DNA of 64,000 bases from Actinomyces dentalis DSM 19115 (GCF_000429225.1 NZ_AUBL01000001.1:119677-183676), one strand, 5' to 3'; shown: positions 20,844 to 29,729, numbered from the stretch's first letter. Program-made: numbers and translations. The notes: a model not told the origin generated them from the letters alone.

Positions 20844-22505
20844 ATGATCAAGCCCGTTGACCCCACCACCACACCCGCCTGGTCCGCTCTCACCGCCCTC
20901 CACGAGTCCTTGAACCCCGATCTGCGCGCCTGGTTCGCCGAGGATCCCGGCCGCGCCGAGCGCTTCTCCTACGAGGTGGGCGACCTGTTCGTCGACCTGT
21001 CCAAGAACTTCCTCACCGACGAGGTGCGCGACGCCCTCGCCCAGCTGGCCGAGGCCGTCGACGTCCCCGGCCGCCGCGACGCCATGTTCGCCGGCGAGCA
21101 CATCAACATCACCGAGGACCGCGCCGTCCTGCACACCGCCCTGCGCCGCCCCGCCGGCGACGCTCTCACCGTGGACGGCCAGGACGTCGTCGCCGACGTC
21201 CACGAGGTCCTGGAGAAGATCTACGCCTTCGCCCGGCGCGTGCGCTCGGGGCAGTGGACCGGCATCACCGGAAAGCCCATCAAGACGGTGGTCAACATCG
21301 GCATCGGCGGGTCCGACCTGGGCCCCGTCATGGTCTACGAGGCCCTCAAGTCCTACGTCGCCGAGGGCCTGTCCGCCCGCTTCATCTCCAATATCGACCC
21401 CACCGACTGCGCGGAGAAGGTGGCGGACCTCGACCCGGAGACGACGCTGTTCATCATCGCCTCCAAGACCTTCACCACCCTGGAGACCCTCACCAACGCC
21501 CGCATGGCCCGCGACTGGTTCCTCGGCGCGCTCAAGGCGCGGGGCATCGACGCCGAGGGCGCCATCGCCAAGCACTTCGTGGCCGTGTCCACCGCCCTGG
21601 ACAAGGTCGAGGCCTTCGGCATCGACCCGGCCAACGCCTTCGGCTTCTGGAGCTGGGTGGGCGGGCGCTACTCGGTGGACTCCGCCGTGGGCACGGTGCT
21701 GGCCGTGACCATCGGCCCGGAGAACTTCCAGCAGTTCCTGAGCGGGTTCCACGCCGTCGACGAGCACTTCGCCACCAGGGCCCCGGCCCAGAACGTCCCC
21801 ATGCTCATGGGCCTGCTCAACGTCTGGTACACCAACTTCTACGGGGCCGCCTCGCACGCCGTGCTGCCCTACGCCCAGGACCTGCACCGCTTCCCGGCCT
21901 ACCTCCAGCAGCTGACCATGGAGTCCAACGGCAAGTCCGTGCGCTGGGACGGCACGCCCGTGACCACCGACACCGGCGAGATCTTCTGGGGCGAGCCGGG
22001 CACGAACGGCCAGCACGCCTTCTACCAGCTCATCCACCAGGGCACCAGGCTCATCCCCGCGGACTTCATCGCGGTGGCGGACCCGGCCCACCCCGCCGAG
22101 GACGGCGGTGCGGACGTCCACGAGCTGTTCCTGTCCAACTACCTGGCCCAGACGGCGGCGCTGGCCTTCGGCAAGACCGAGGAGGAGGTGCGCGCGGAGG
22201 GCACGGCCGAGGAGATCGTGCCCGCCCGCGTCTTCTCCGGCAACCGGCCGACGACGTCGATCCTGGCCCCGGCGCTCACGCCGAGCGTGGTGGGCCAGCT
22301 CATCGCCCTGTACGAGCACATCACCTTCACCCAGGGCATCGTGTGGGGCATCGACTCCTTCGACCAGTGGGGCGTGGAGCTGGGCAAGAAGCTCGCCCTG
22401 CAGATCGCCCCGGCCGTCGGGGGCGACGCCGCCGCGCTGGAGGCCCAGGACGCCTCCACCCGCGGGCTCATCGGCCGCTACCGGGCGCTGCGCTACGGGG
22501 CCTGA
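20844..22505 (+). CDS. pgi: Glucose-6-phosphate isomerase
   Basis: A 553-residue PGI. It shows the SIS-fold signatures [35 protein letters not shown], the catalytic-region [12 protein letters not shown] and the C-terminal [10 protein letters not shown]. It interconverts glucose-6-phosphate and fructose-6-phosphate in the cytoplasm. The first ATG (20844) gives the expected N-terminus and lies directly behind a TAGACT -10 box, suggesting a leaderless mRNA. It is monocistronic or followed at a distance by the rhodanese gene; a GC-rich stem-loop lies directly after its stop. Confidence 0.96.
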   Translation: MIKPVDPTTTPAWSALTALHESLNPDLRAWFAEDPGRAERFSYEVGDLFVDLSKNFLTDEVRDALAQLAEAVDVPGRRDAMFAGEHINITEDRAVLHTALRRPAGDALTVDGQDVVADVHEVLEKIYAFARRVRSGQWTGITGKPIKTVVNIGIGGSDLGPVMVYEALKSYVAEGLSARFISNIDPTDCAEKVADLDPETTLFIIASKTFTTLETLTNARMARDWFLGALKARGIDAEGAIAKHFVAVSTALDKVEAFGIDPANAFGFWSWVGGRYSVDSAVGTVLAVTIGPENFQQFLSGFHAVDEHFATRAPAQNVPMLMGLLNVWYTNFYGAASHAVLPYAQDLHRFPAYLQQLTMESNGKSVRWDGTPVTTDTGEIFWGEPGTNGQHAFYQLIHQGTRLIPADFIAVADPAHPAEDGGADVHELFLSNYLAQTAALAFGKTEEEVRAEGTAEEIVPARVFSGNRPTTSILAPALTPSVVGQLIALYEHITFTQGIVWGIDSFDQWGVELGKKLALQIAPAVGGDAAALEAQDASTRGLIGRYRALRYGA

Positions 22506-22549
22506 CCGGGCCGGCCCGGCCCGGTCGCACTCCGATCGGGCCGGCCCGG
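22506..22549 (+). terminator. Stem-loop after pgi
   Basis: A perfect 13-bp GC-only inverted repeat (22506-22518 with 22537-22549) starts immediately after the pgi stop, with an 18-base loop. There is no T-run. It is probably a terminator or transcript-stabilising structure. Confidence 0.6.
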
Positions 22550-22610
22550 CGGCCGGCCGGGGAGACGTCGGATGCAGTGGAAACGACGGAAGCGGGAAGA
22601 GGTGACGGCG

Positions 22611-22967
22611 ATGGAGGAGATCACCGCGTCGGAGGTGCGTGCGCGCCTGGCAGCGGGGGAGCAGGCGGGGCGGAGCTTCACCCTGCTGGACGTGCGCGAG
22701 CCGGACGAGGTCGCGGCCGACGCCATTGAGGGCTCCCAGCGGATCCCGCTGGGCGAGGTCGTGAGTCGCATGGGGGAGTTGGACCCGGCGCGGGTGACGA
22801 TCGTCCACTGCGCCGCCGGGGTCCGTTCGAAGCGGGCCATCAAGGCGCTGCGCAGGGCGGGCTTCACCGGTGAGCTGGTGAACCTCACCGGCGGCATGAA
22901 GGCCTGGAACAAGAGCGCTCCCGCCGCCCCGCCCGCGTCCTCGCCGCCCCCGCGGGACCGGTCGTAG
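22611..22967 (+). CDS. Rhodanese-like domain protein
   Basis: A 118-residue single rhodanese domain: LLDVREPDEV, IPLGEV, and the active-site loop HCAAGVRS with the persulfide-forming Cys, followed by LTGGMKAWNK. It probably transfers or carries sulfane sulfur; the exact acceptor is unknown. ATG 22611 has GGGAAGAGG at 22594-22602; the longer ATG 22572 would add a basic 13-residue tail with no better ribosome-binding site. The C-terminus is a Pro/Ala/Ser tail. Confidence 0.88.
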   Translation: MEEITASEVRARLAAGEQAGRSFTLLDVREPDEVAADAIEGSQRIPLGEVVSRMGELDPARVTIVHCAAGVRSKRAIKALRRAGFTGELVNLTGGMKAWNKSAPAAPPASSPPPRDRS

Positions 22968-22986
22968 CCTCATCGGGCCCGGTTCT

Positions 22987-23105
22987 GGCGTCCCGGGAGG
23001 ATCGTTCGGACCAGCACCCCGGATGCGTCCGGCGGTTTCCGCGTGATTCCGCGGTTTGTGCGGCAGTGGCGCCGGGTGCGGGGCGGAACGATCCTCCCGG
23101 GGCGC
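22987..23105. repeat. Long inverted repeat element A (21-bp arms, 77-base loop)
   Basis: Arms 22987-23007 and 23085-23105 match at 20 of 21 positions. The loop has further internal pairing (GCACCCCGG with CCGGGTGC). Near the centre lies ATTCCGCGGTT (23045-23055), also found at nearly the same offset from the centre in the element at 39213-39334. It could be a small non-autonomous repeat (REP/MITE-like), a structured RNA or a terminator. It lies between the rhodanese gene and tRNA-Pro. Confidence 0.6.
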
Positions 23106-23246
23106 CATTCCCCGCTTCGAGCGGGGCCGCGGAGGCCGGGGCGCGGGCGGCCACGGTGAGCGGGGTCACCGTCCGTAGATTTCGGACGGGGCCCGCTCAT
23201 GGGCTAGGGTTCTACTCGTTCCGAGCGGCCCCGCGCCGTGAGGCGA

Positions 23247-23323
<77 letters not shown>

Positions 23324-23329
23324 TTCAGT

Positions 23330-23356
23330 GGCCGCCGTCACAGACGGAGGCCGTTT
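23330..23356 (+). terminator. tRNA-Pro terminator
   Basis: Stem GGCC-G-CCGT (23330-23338) pairs with ACGG-A-GGCC (23344-23352) around CACAG, with a single 1x1 internal mismatch, followed by GTTT. It starts 7 bp after the tRNA CCA end. Confidence 0.55.
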
Positions 23357-23505
23357 CTCGTTGGAGTCACGCAGTTCGGCCGGCGCCCGCCACGGCCCCG
23401 CGGTTTTCGCGGGCAGTCCCACGTGAGGCACCGGGCGCCCTTCGCGGGCATCCCCGGAGTCTCGTCGGACTGTGGACACGGGCGGCCCCCGAGGGGCATA
23501 ATGGT

Positions 23506-23539
23506 GGGGACCCACCCGGCGGCAACCGGATGGGTCCCC
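23506..23539 (-). terminator. Stem-loop terminating the small reverse-strand peptide gene
   Basis: 14-bp arms 23506-23519 and 23526-23539 with a 6-base loop. The single non-identical position forms a U-G pair only in the minus-strand transcript (C/A mismatch on the plus strand), so the hairpin is best formed by transcription of the minus strand, that is, downstream of the 23552-23695 gene. Confidence 0.6.
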
Positions 23540-23551
23540 GATGCGGCAGTT

Positions 23552-23695
23552 CTAGAAGAACCAACCGCGGAGGGCATCCACAAGGACGGCGACGGCCCGG
23601 ATCAGGCGAGCGATAGCGTTGATGATCTCGCTCACCTTCCGGGCCGTTCCCCTGTCCCTGCGGACCTTGGCGTGACGGCCCTTGGGCTTGGTCAC
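23552..23695 (-). CDS. 47-residue cationic amphipathic peptide
   Basis: GTG 23695 opens a 47-codon frame ending at TAG 23552-23554. The product begins MTKPKGRHAKVRRDRGTARK and ends with an amphipathic helix VSEIINAIARLIRAVAVLVD plus LRGWFF. An AGGAGG-like sequence lies about 8 bp upstream; a longer start at 23704 would overlap that site. Third codon positions are mostly G/C, as in neighbouring real genes, and a terminator hairpin follows. The strong N-terminal positive charge plus hydrophobic helix could fit a membrane-active peptide, toxin or nucleic-acid-binding micro-protein. No family recognised. Confidence 0.5.
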   Translation of the reverse strand: MTKPKGRHAKVRRDRGTARKVSEIINAIARLIRAVAVLVDALRGWFF

Positions 23696-23780
23696 GGCCC
23701 TCACCTCCTCCCTGGCTCCTCACCTCCCCGGCAAGGACAGCGGGTGATCCGGGGGGAGGTGCCGGAGAAGGCCCGCCAAG

Positions 23781-24035
23781 CCTATGGCATGGGCTGCGGG
23801 GGCGTCGACACGATCCCGACGCGGCGGCGGGGGTCATCGGCGTGGGCGCGGATGGTGTTGGGAGGGAGGCCGAGGCGGTGGGCGACGTCCGCGACGGAGA
23901 GGCAGTGGACGGTCGCGAGCGGTGGAGGCGGTCGCGACGGACCCAGCTGATGGTGCTGATGATCAAGGAGCTGACCCAGCAGGCCCAGGCGACTACGGCG
24001 AGCCAGATGTTGACCCGGGGCGTGGCCCAGGCCAT
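23781..24035 (-). pseudogene. Frameshifted small membrane/helix-turn-helix gene
   Basis: From ATG 24035 one minus-strand frame encodes MAWATPRVNIWLAVVAWACW, completing a single transmembrane helix, and then WVRRDRLHR. About 100 bp on, that frame loses its protein character, and a second frame becomes coding-like (high G/C at third positions) with LSVADVAHRLGLPPNTIRAH, a clear helix-turn-helix, ending at TAG 23781-23783. The switch lies near 23905-23935. I read it as one gene broken by a one-base change, although two adjacent fragments are possible. It lies upstream of and in line with the 47-residue peptide gene. Confidence 0.45.
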
Positions 24036-24047
24036 GGTGATCGTCAA

Positions 24048-24452
24048 GGCGCCGCCCTCACCTTCACCCCGGCCGACGGCGTTGACGACGACGAGCTCGT
24101 CGACCGCCTGGTCGACTACCACCCCGCCGTCGGCCCCTCGGACCTGGTGCCCGGGGCCCGGGAGGTGGTCATCACCCTTCCCGCCGCGTCCCTGTCGCAG
24201 GCCATCACCACCGTCCGCGCCGTCGCCGCACCCCTGGGCGTTCTTCACGGCCTGGAGATCGTGCCCACCGCCGCCTGGGACCGCCGCCTGGGGAGAACGA
24301 CGAACGGGGACGACCTGATCGGCGTCACCGAGGCCGCCGGCGTCCTGGGGGTCACCCCTCAGGCCGTGCGCGAGCGCCTCGCCGCTGGAACCCTGCCCGG
24401 CCGCAAGATCGGCCGCAACTGGGCGCTGCCCGCCTCGGCGCTGCGCCGGTGA
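24048..24452 (+). pseudogene. 5'-truncated excisionase-like helix-turn-helix protein
   Basis: An open frame of 134 codons starting abruptly at about 24048 with ALTFTPADGVDDDELVDRLV and ending in a MerR/excisionase-type helix-turn-helix (DLIGVTEAAGVLGVTPQAVR, then ERLAAGTLPGRKIGRNW). No plausible start codon precedes it in frame. A single-base insertion after ATG 24034 would restore one, but that ATG has no ribosome-binding site and overlaps the start of the reverse gene. It is most simply a gene that lost its 5' end at a recombination junction beside the tRNA. Confidence 0.45.
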
Positions 24453-24530
24453 GACGGCCGATGGCCGGCGGGACGCACGACCTCCGGCACGGGTTGGCCG
24501 CGTCCACGCCGGTCGGCCTGCCGACGATTG

Positions 24531-24657
24531 CCAGTTGATGTTGCACAGGAAAGCGGGCCGGTAGACGATTTCACGCATTGTCGATGAGCGTCATCATCTC
24601 ATCGAGGTCGGCAACCCTGACTGCGGGCTCCGCCTCCGCCTCGCGCAGGGTGTCGGC
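24531..24657 (-). pseudogene. Remnant of a RelB/RelE-type toxin-antitoxin junction
   Basis: The minus strand encodes DTLREAEAEPAVRVADLDEM and MTLIDNA followed by a stop at 24571-24573, resembling the C-terminus of a RelB/DinJ-type antitoxin. An overlapping ATG at 24578 starts MREIVYRPAFLCNIN, like the N-terminus of a RelE/YafQ-type toxin, with the typical few-base overlap of such pairs. Homology-like character ends after about 16 toxin residues and about 28 antitoxin residues, so both genes are fragments. Assignment rests on short similarity and gene overlap only. Confidence 0.3.
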
Positions 24658-25097
24658 GCAGGGGGGAGATTGGCTCGCGCTTTGAGCCGATGGTTGGTTC
24701 GCAGGTGAATGCACGTGACCACTTCGCTTATCCCGGTCTCCGCTTACGAGTGCATCAGTATACACCATTCGCGCTCCTAACGGGAGGCCCGGTTCGGCCT
24801 CGCGGTTCACGATCCGACGTCAGACGAGACTCGTTCGAGCGGCGCCTCGCATCAGTCGGAATCGGAGCGCTCATCGACTGTCCGTTCGAGTTCTCGTCCG
24901 ACCGCCGGGACGGCCGGGCCACGGCGCCCTTCGACCGCGATGCGCGGACGAAGTGTCTCATAGCGCACATGCTCTCGTGCCGCATGATGAACGAAGGCCT
25001 GCGCGAGTACACTGGCCGCACTCGTCCCGACTCTCGTGAGGGCGCTCAGTGGCGCCAAATCAATCATGATCGGGAAGACGGCGGAAGGGGATGACCC
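24658..25097. other. Gene-poor stretch, visibly lower GC
   Basis: No convincing gene. Open frames here lack protein character or a ribosome-binding site. The stretch is more A/T-rich than the rest of the window and contains a TATACA (24759-24764) that could be a -10 box. It leads into the accessory gene at 25098, whose GGAAGGGG Shine-Dalgarno sequence is at 25083-25090. Confidence 0.5.
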
Positions 25098-26399
25098 ATG
25101 ACAGATGAGATCGAGTTGATCTGCGACGGGGAGGGGCTTGCGGTGCTCGGCGATCCGACTGCCGTGAAGCGCTTTCTCGACTCGGAGGGACTGCGGACTC
25201 AATCCCAGGAGTTCCACCTGGAGCGACTCGGACCCGCATTGGAAACCGGATCGAAGATCGCAGAATTTGTTTCCGATATCTCCGCGAATACGGGACGATA
25301 CGTGAGACTGACGAAAGAGTCGGCCGAAGACGTCAGACGATTCGGACTCATGCCGACGAGCGTCAGGGGCATCAGCCACGCGATGATCGGAGAACCGGGC
25401 TCGATCAGCAAGTGGATTCAGATCGAGGACGGTCCCGCTTCACTCCTCATGAACCCCGCGGTCCTCTCCGGAGTCGCCGGGATCATGGCTCAGATCGCAC
25501 GGCAGCAGGAGGTGAAGGCGCTCAAGGAGCTTCTCGTATCCATTGACGGCAAGCTCGACGACTTACGACGCGGGCAGAGGGACCGAATCCTCGCCAAGAT
25601 GGACCGCGCCGTCTCCGTCATCAGTGAGGCCATGATCATTCGAGAGTGCGGAGGCGATCGGGAGACGGCCTGGAGGAAGGTGGAGAATGAAGTCGGCACG
25701 ATCGCCGAGGTTCAGGCGAATGCGCTTCGCAAAATTGAGGCGCTCGCAGATAAGGTCGGCGATGTCGACGACGGGACCGGAGTCCGCTCCCTGAAGAAGA
25801 CCACCAATGAGATCGAGTCCGAAGTCGGCGTGTGGTTGGCGGTCCTCGCACAGTGCTTCCGACTCGAGAACGAGCGCGCCATCCTGGAGCTGGACCACGT
25901 CCTCGCCACCAATACACGGCACTGGGACGGCCACCGGATCGGCCTGAACGAGGCGCTGCACGAGAAGCGCGACGAGGCCGTCAGAAGGACGACGGACCTC
26001 CTGGAGCGCCTCGACAGGGCCGGCGCCGTCGCAAGGAGCAACATCATACTGCACGCTCCCGCGGCGCATTCGGTGATCGACTCGGTCAACGCCGTCAACG
26101 GGTCGTTGGAGGAGTTTCATGCGTTGCTCGGTGGCGAATCCCATTGGAAGGAGCTGGCGCGCATCCGCTGGAAGGACGCGATCCACGATCCGAATCAGTT
26201 GCGGAGGGCGGGTAAGGAAACTGTTAAGACTGTCGCGACAAAGGGGGCGGCTGTAGTTGCAGTTGTAGTTGTAGTTGCAGGCTTTTTATATACGGCTGCT
26301 AGTGCAGGAGGCGAGAGCAACGATTCGGAGAATTCATCCGGCGACGATCCCGAGGATTCGACGGACGGCGACTCGGAAGAGTCGTGGGACGACGAGTAG
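25098..26399 (+). CDS. Tail-anchored protein of unknown function with acidic C-terminus
   Basis: A 433-residue protein beginning MTDEIELICDGEGLAVLG. The middle is helical with a probable coiled coil around QQEVKALKELLVSIDGKLDD. One Val/Ala-rich transmembrane helix lies near residues 383-401 (coded by GTAGTTGCAGTTGTAG-type codons), followed by a very acidic Ser/Asp/Glu tail of about 30 residues. The topology suggests a cytoplasmic body anchored by a C-terminal helix with the tail outside. GC content and codon use are lower than in flanking genes, suggesting transfer. GGAAGGGG at 25083-25090 supports the start. It lies at the edge of the kinase/GTPase island; a role there is inference. Confidence 0.75.
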   Translation: MTDEIELICDGEGLAVLGDPTAVKRFLDSEGLRTQSQEFHLERLGPALETGSKIAEFVSDISANTGRYVRLTKESAEDVRRFGLMPTSVRGISHAMIGEPGSISKWIQIEDGPASLLMNPAVLSGVAGIMAQIARQQEVKALKELLVSIDGKLDDLRRGQRDRILAKMDRAVSVISEAMIIRECGGDRETAWRKVENEVGTIAEVQANALRKIEALADKVGDVDDGTGVRSLKKTTNEIESEVGVWLAVLAQCFRLENERAILELDHVLATNTRHWDGHRIGLNEALHEKRDEAVRRTTDLLERLDRAGAVARSNIILHAPAAHSVIDSVNAVNGSLEEFHALLGGESHWKELARIRWKDAIHDPNQLRRAGKETVKTVATKGAAVVAVVVVVAGFLYTAASAGGESNDSENSSGDDPEDSTDGDSEESWDDE

Positions 26400-28057
26400 T
26401 CGTCCCACAGGCCTCCGCTTTTCTGGGCTGTTCGGAGCCTGAGCCGCCCGCCGCCACGCGGGCTCCGCGGCAGGCGGCCCGACCGTCCCGGCGCGCCGCT
26501 CCCAGCGCCGTCGCGACCGCGACGGTCGGCGGCGAGGCCCTCTGCGACGTGCACCTGTTCTGGCACGACGACGTCATCACCGGCGTGTGCACCTGCCCTC
26601 GCTTCTCCGACCGCGGCTTCTGCGAGCACATGGTCGCGGTCGGCCTGGCCGTCCTCGACGACGTCCGGGACGGCGCCGTCGTCCCCGCCCCGCCGTCCGG
26701 GGCCTTCGCCGCACCGCCCGCCCCGGCCGACCCCGGCCCCGCGCCCCGGGGCGGCCGGGCGCGCACGGCGACCCCCGACCCGGGCGCCGTCAAGGGCCTC
26801 GGGGCCGAGCTCCTGCGGAGCGCCCGCTCCCTCACCGTCGTCCGGCGCTTCCTCCGCCCCGGCGAGGCCGCCCGCTACGCGCGCAGCATCGAGAGGTTCC
26901 TCGACGGCCTGGAGCCCTTCCCAGCCGACCGCGGGGGACCTGACGGCGCGGCCCCGGCCCTCCTGCACATCGCGACCCGCCTGCGCGCGCAGCTCGAAAC
27001 CCGCATCGACGATTCGGGCGGAAACGTCACCCGCGCCTGCCAGCGCGCCATCGACCTGTACGCCCGGGCCTGTCGCGAGGGCCGGCCCAACGGCGTCAGG
27101 CTCGGCCGCCGACTCGCGAAGTTCCGGCTCGCCTCACCCGGCTGGCCCGACGTCGCCCTGAACGACTTCCTCCCCGCCCTGGGGGGCAAGGGGGTGGCGG
27201 CGTACCGCCGCGCCGTCGACGCCGCTGCGGAGCAGGCGGAGGCGCAGGGCGATCGCCCCGGTTTCGAGCTGGGATCCATGCTCCTCGAACTGGCCGACCT
27301 CGACGGCGACGTCGATCGCGCCGTCGAGCTGCTCTCCCGGGGGGAGCACCCCCGGTACGCGGCCATTATCGAGCGGCTTGTCGCGGCCGGGCGGCGCGAC
27401 GAGGCCTTGGCCCGCCTCGATCGGGCCGTCGCCGAGTCTCGGATCGACGCCCCCGGCCCCGACCCGTGGCGGGATGCCGACAACCCCTACTGGGTCCGCC
27501 CCGGTCGCGCCCTCGACCTCTACCTGGAAGCCGGGCGGAGCGGGGACGCCCTCGATCTCGCCCGCGATCTGTTCCACTCCGACCCCGGACCGGCGAGCCT
27601 CGACTTCCTCCTGGCCACCGCCGAGCGGCTCGGACGCCGCGAGGAGGAGCTGGACTCCGCCCTGACCTGGGTCGACGGCCGGGACTGGCGCACCGGGGAC
27701 ACGCCCATCGTCCTCGCCCTGCACCTGGGCGACGTCGACCGAGCCTGGGCGGCGGCGGACCGATGGGGCGTCGATCTCGCCTGGATGAGCCTCGCCGACG
27801 TCCAGCCCCAGCCCCGCCCCGACGACGCCATCGAGCTGTACCGCCGCGATATCGAAAGGGCCCTCCTCAAGGCCGGCCGGCCCTCGACCCGGCGGGCGGC
27901 GGCCGGGGCCGTGCGCATGCGCCTGATCGCCGCCGCCGCGGATGCGCGCGACGGCGGCGGGCGCGTGGAGGCCTTCACCGCCTGGGTCGGCGGCCTGCGG
28001 GAGGCCCACCGCCGCCGCCCGACCGTGGGCCAGGAGTTCGACCGCGAGGGGCTGTAG
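26384..28057 (+). CDS. SWIM zinc-finger protein, N-terminus probably truncated
   Basis: A frame of 557 residues from GTG 26384, which overlaps the previous gene by 16 bp. The SWIM finger is clear: ITGVCTCPRFSDRGFCEHMV (CxCx(n)CxH), which binds zinc and usually mediates DNA or protein contacts. The following about 400 residues are helical and paralogous to the protein at 19195-20715. Family members normally carry 40-60 more residues ahead of the finger. Here that part is replaced by a short basic Pro/Arg stretch, and no good start codon with a ribosome-binding site is seen, so the 5' end has probably been displaced by the gene at 25098. Confidence 0.7.
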   Translation: MGRRVVVPQASAFLGCSEPEPPAATRAPRQAARPSRRAAPSAVATATVGGEALCDVHLFWHDDVITGVCTCPRFSDRGFCEHMVAVGLAVLDDVRDGAVVPAPPSGAFAAPPAPADPGPAPRGGRARTATPDPGAVKGLGAELLRSARSLTVVRRFLRPGEAARYARSIERFLDGLEPFPADRGGPDGAAPALLHIATRLRAQLETRIDDSGGNVTRACQRAIDLYARACREGRPNGVRLGRRLAKFRLASPGWPDVALNDFLPALGGKGVAAYRRAVDAAAEQAEAQGDRPGFELGSMLLELADLDGDVDRAVELLSRGEHPRYAAIIERLVAAGRRDEALARLDRAVAESRIDAPGPDPWRDADNPYWVRPGRALDLYLEAGRSGDALDLARDLFHSDPGPASLDFLLATAERLGRREEELDSALTWVDGRDWRTGDTPIVLALHLGDVDRAWAAADRWGVDLAWMSLADVQPQPRPDDAIELYRRDIERALLKAGRPSTRRAAAGAVRMRLIAAAADARDGGGRVEAFTAWVGGLREAHRRRPTVGQEFDREGL

Positions 28058-28112
28058 GCCCTCGGCGGGCCCCGGGAGGGAGGCCTCCCCGCCCGCCGTC
28101 GCGGGGCACTGC

Positions 28113-28118
28113 TATCAT
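28113..28118 (+). promoter_or_regulatory. Putative -10 box (TATCAT) for the kinase/GTPase operon
   Basis: TATCAT lies about 90 bp before the kinase start in the 148-bp gap after the SWIM gene. A -35 element is not evident. Confidence 0.25.
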
Positions 28119-28205
28119 CGGACCGCCCGCGGGCCCGCCGGTCCACCCATTACAGGGCCGGAACGTTTCAGGGCGCCCTGTCTCAACCTGATTAGGAGAG
28201 TATTC

Positions 28206-29729
28206 ATGACCAGTGCCCTCCCTCCGAGTTATCGGCCCGGCTCCAAAGATTCCTCAACTGACGTCATTCCCGCCGGCACTCGGGCCGCTCAGGGGGCTGC
28301 GCCCGGTCCGATCGGGCCGGGGGACGGCGTCCCGACGACGAGCGCGCCCATGGGCGACATGCCCACCTACCCGATGATGCCCGCGGGCGAGATCCACCCC
28401 CGGGGCGTCCTGCTCGACGGCGACTACGCAATAATCCTGGAGAAGGTGGTGGGCAGGGTTTATCTCGCCTTCGCGACGCGGGACATGAGCATCAATGGCA
28501 TCGACGTTCGCAACCAGGAGCCCGTGGTCATCAAGGCCACCGAGCACGATGCGGCGCAGAGCGCCCGGGCCGAGGCCTATGTGATCCAGCACGCCGGTCA
28601 GAGCCCGTACCTCCCGAGGTTCGTGGAGCTGAGGGAGAAGGACGGCAAGGACTGGCTCGTCACCCGTCACATCGCCGGCACGCCGTTGAGCGACATCATC
28701 AGAATGAGCGGACCCAATGGCATGGATCCCGTGCGGGCCGCCAGACTCGCGATGGACGTTCTGCAGGCGCTCAAGCTCCTCCACGGATCTTCGTCCGCCA
28801 GCTTCATCCACCGGGACGTCAAGCCCGACAACATCATCGTCACCACGGAGACCAATGGCTGGGAGCACGCGGTCCTCATCGACCTCGAGACCGCCATAGA
28901 TCCGACCAGGACTTTTGGTGAAAGTATAGCGTACACGCTGCCGTGGGCCTCCCCCGAGCACCTGAACACCAAGTTCCTGCGGCAGTCGTCGGATATCTTC
29001 TCCGTCGGGGTGTGCCTGTACCAGATGGTGACCGGACGGCTGCCCTTCGGCGACCGGGGGTCCATCGAGAACAAGACGATGTCGGATTTCCTGCGCGACC
29101 GCGCCGACAACGGCATCACCCACCGGCTCAACGCCGTCATCCGCAGGTCCCTCAGCATCGATCAGAGGGGCCGCTACCAGTCGGCGGATGAGATGCTGGC
29201 GGCTCTCGAAGGGGTTCTGAACGCGGGGGCTCCGAATAACGGCGGCGGACCCGGTGGCGAATGTCCGGGCATTCCTCCTCGCCCGGAGCCTCCCGTCGAC
29301 CCCGAGGCGACGGAGATGGCGGCCGTCTTGAAGCACGTCTGTCACCAGTACACCGCGAAGAAACGCTTCGAGGCCGTCACCGCCGGTATCCGCCTGCGCT
29401 GCCGCAGCGAGGTCTTCACCGCTTTCAACGCCTCCAGGCCCCTCACGTTCTTCTCCCGATGCGGTGGACGCAAACTATTCAACATCTGGCGGCAGAATCA
29501 GTTGAACGCGATCGCGCCCTTCGATCTCTTCGACGAGGAGAAGCGGATGCTCACCGAGAACTCCGACCTGATGCCCCTCGCCATCCGCGCAGCAGGTCTG
29601 ATCCGGAGCACGAGGGCCGGCACAGCGGCGCGGGTCAGGTCCCTGAACATCCTGCTCCTCGGAGTCCTCGCGCTCTCCCTGGCAGTCGTCGTCGGCGCCG
29701 TTCTCTTCATCTTCGCAAACCTGCTCTGA
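28206..29729 (+). CDS. Membrane-anchored Ser/Thr protein kinase
   Basis: 507 residues from ATG 28206 (AGGAGA just upstream). A Pro/Ser/Gly-rich leader (1-60) precedes a Hanks-type kinase domain (about 68-345): Lys110 in VVIK, catalytic loop IHRDVKPDN (Asp204), Asp226 in LIDLE at the place of DFG, SPEH for APE, and DIFSVGVCLYQMVTGRLPFG. After the kinase comes a helical region rich in basic and aromatic residues, then one C-terminal transmembrane helix (about 482-504). The Gly of DFG is replaced by Glu, but the metal-binding Asp remains, so activity is plausible. It leads a four-gene set with a GTPase and two partners, and probably phosphorylates one of them. Confidence 0.85.
   Translation: MTSALPPSYRPGSKDSSTDVIPAGTRAAQGAAPGPIGPGDGVPTTSAPMGDMPTYPMMPAGEIHPRGVLLDGDYAIILEKVVGRVYLAFATRDMSINGIDVRNQEPVVIKATEHDAAQSARAEAYVIQHAGQSPYLPRFVELREKDGKDWLVTRHIAGTPLSDIIRMSGPNGMDPVRAARLAMDVLQALKLLHGSSSASFIHRDVKPDNIIVTTETNGWEHAVLIDLETAIDPTRTFGESIAYTLPWASPEHLNTKFLRQSSDIFSVGVCLYQMVTGRLPFGDRGSIENKTMSDFLRDRADNGITHRLNAVIRRSLSIDQRGRYQSADEMLAALEGVLNAGAPNNGGGPGGECPGIPPRPEPPVDPEATEMAAVLKHVCHQYTAKKRFEAVTAGIRLRCRSEVFTAFNASRPLTFFSRCGGRKLFNIWRQNQLNAIAPFDLFDEEKRMLTENSDLMPLAIRAAGLIRSTRAGTAARVRSLNILLLGVLALSLAVVVGAVLFIFANLL

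Noticed and set aside
23423..23950. 175-codon plus-strand frame behind the tRNA
   Set aside because: Antisense to the minus-strand peptide and HTH remnants, which show better third-position bias and motifs.
24690..25094. 134-codon plus-strand frame before 25098
   Set aside because: No ribosome-binding site, random-looking composition; treated as leader/intergenic sequence.
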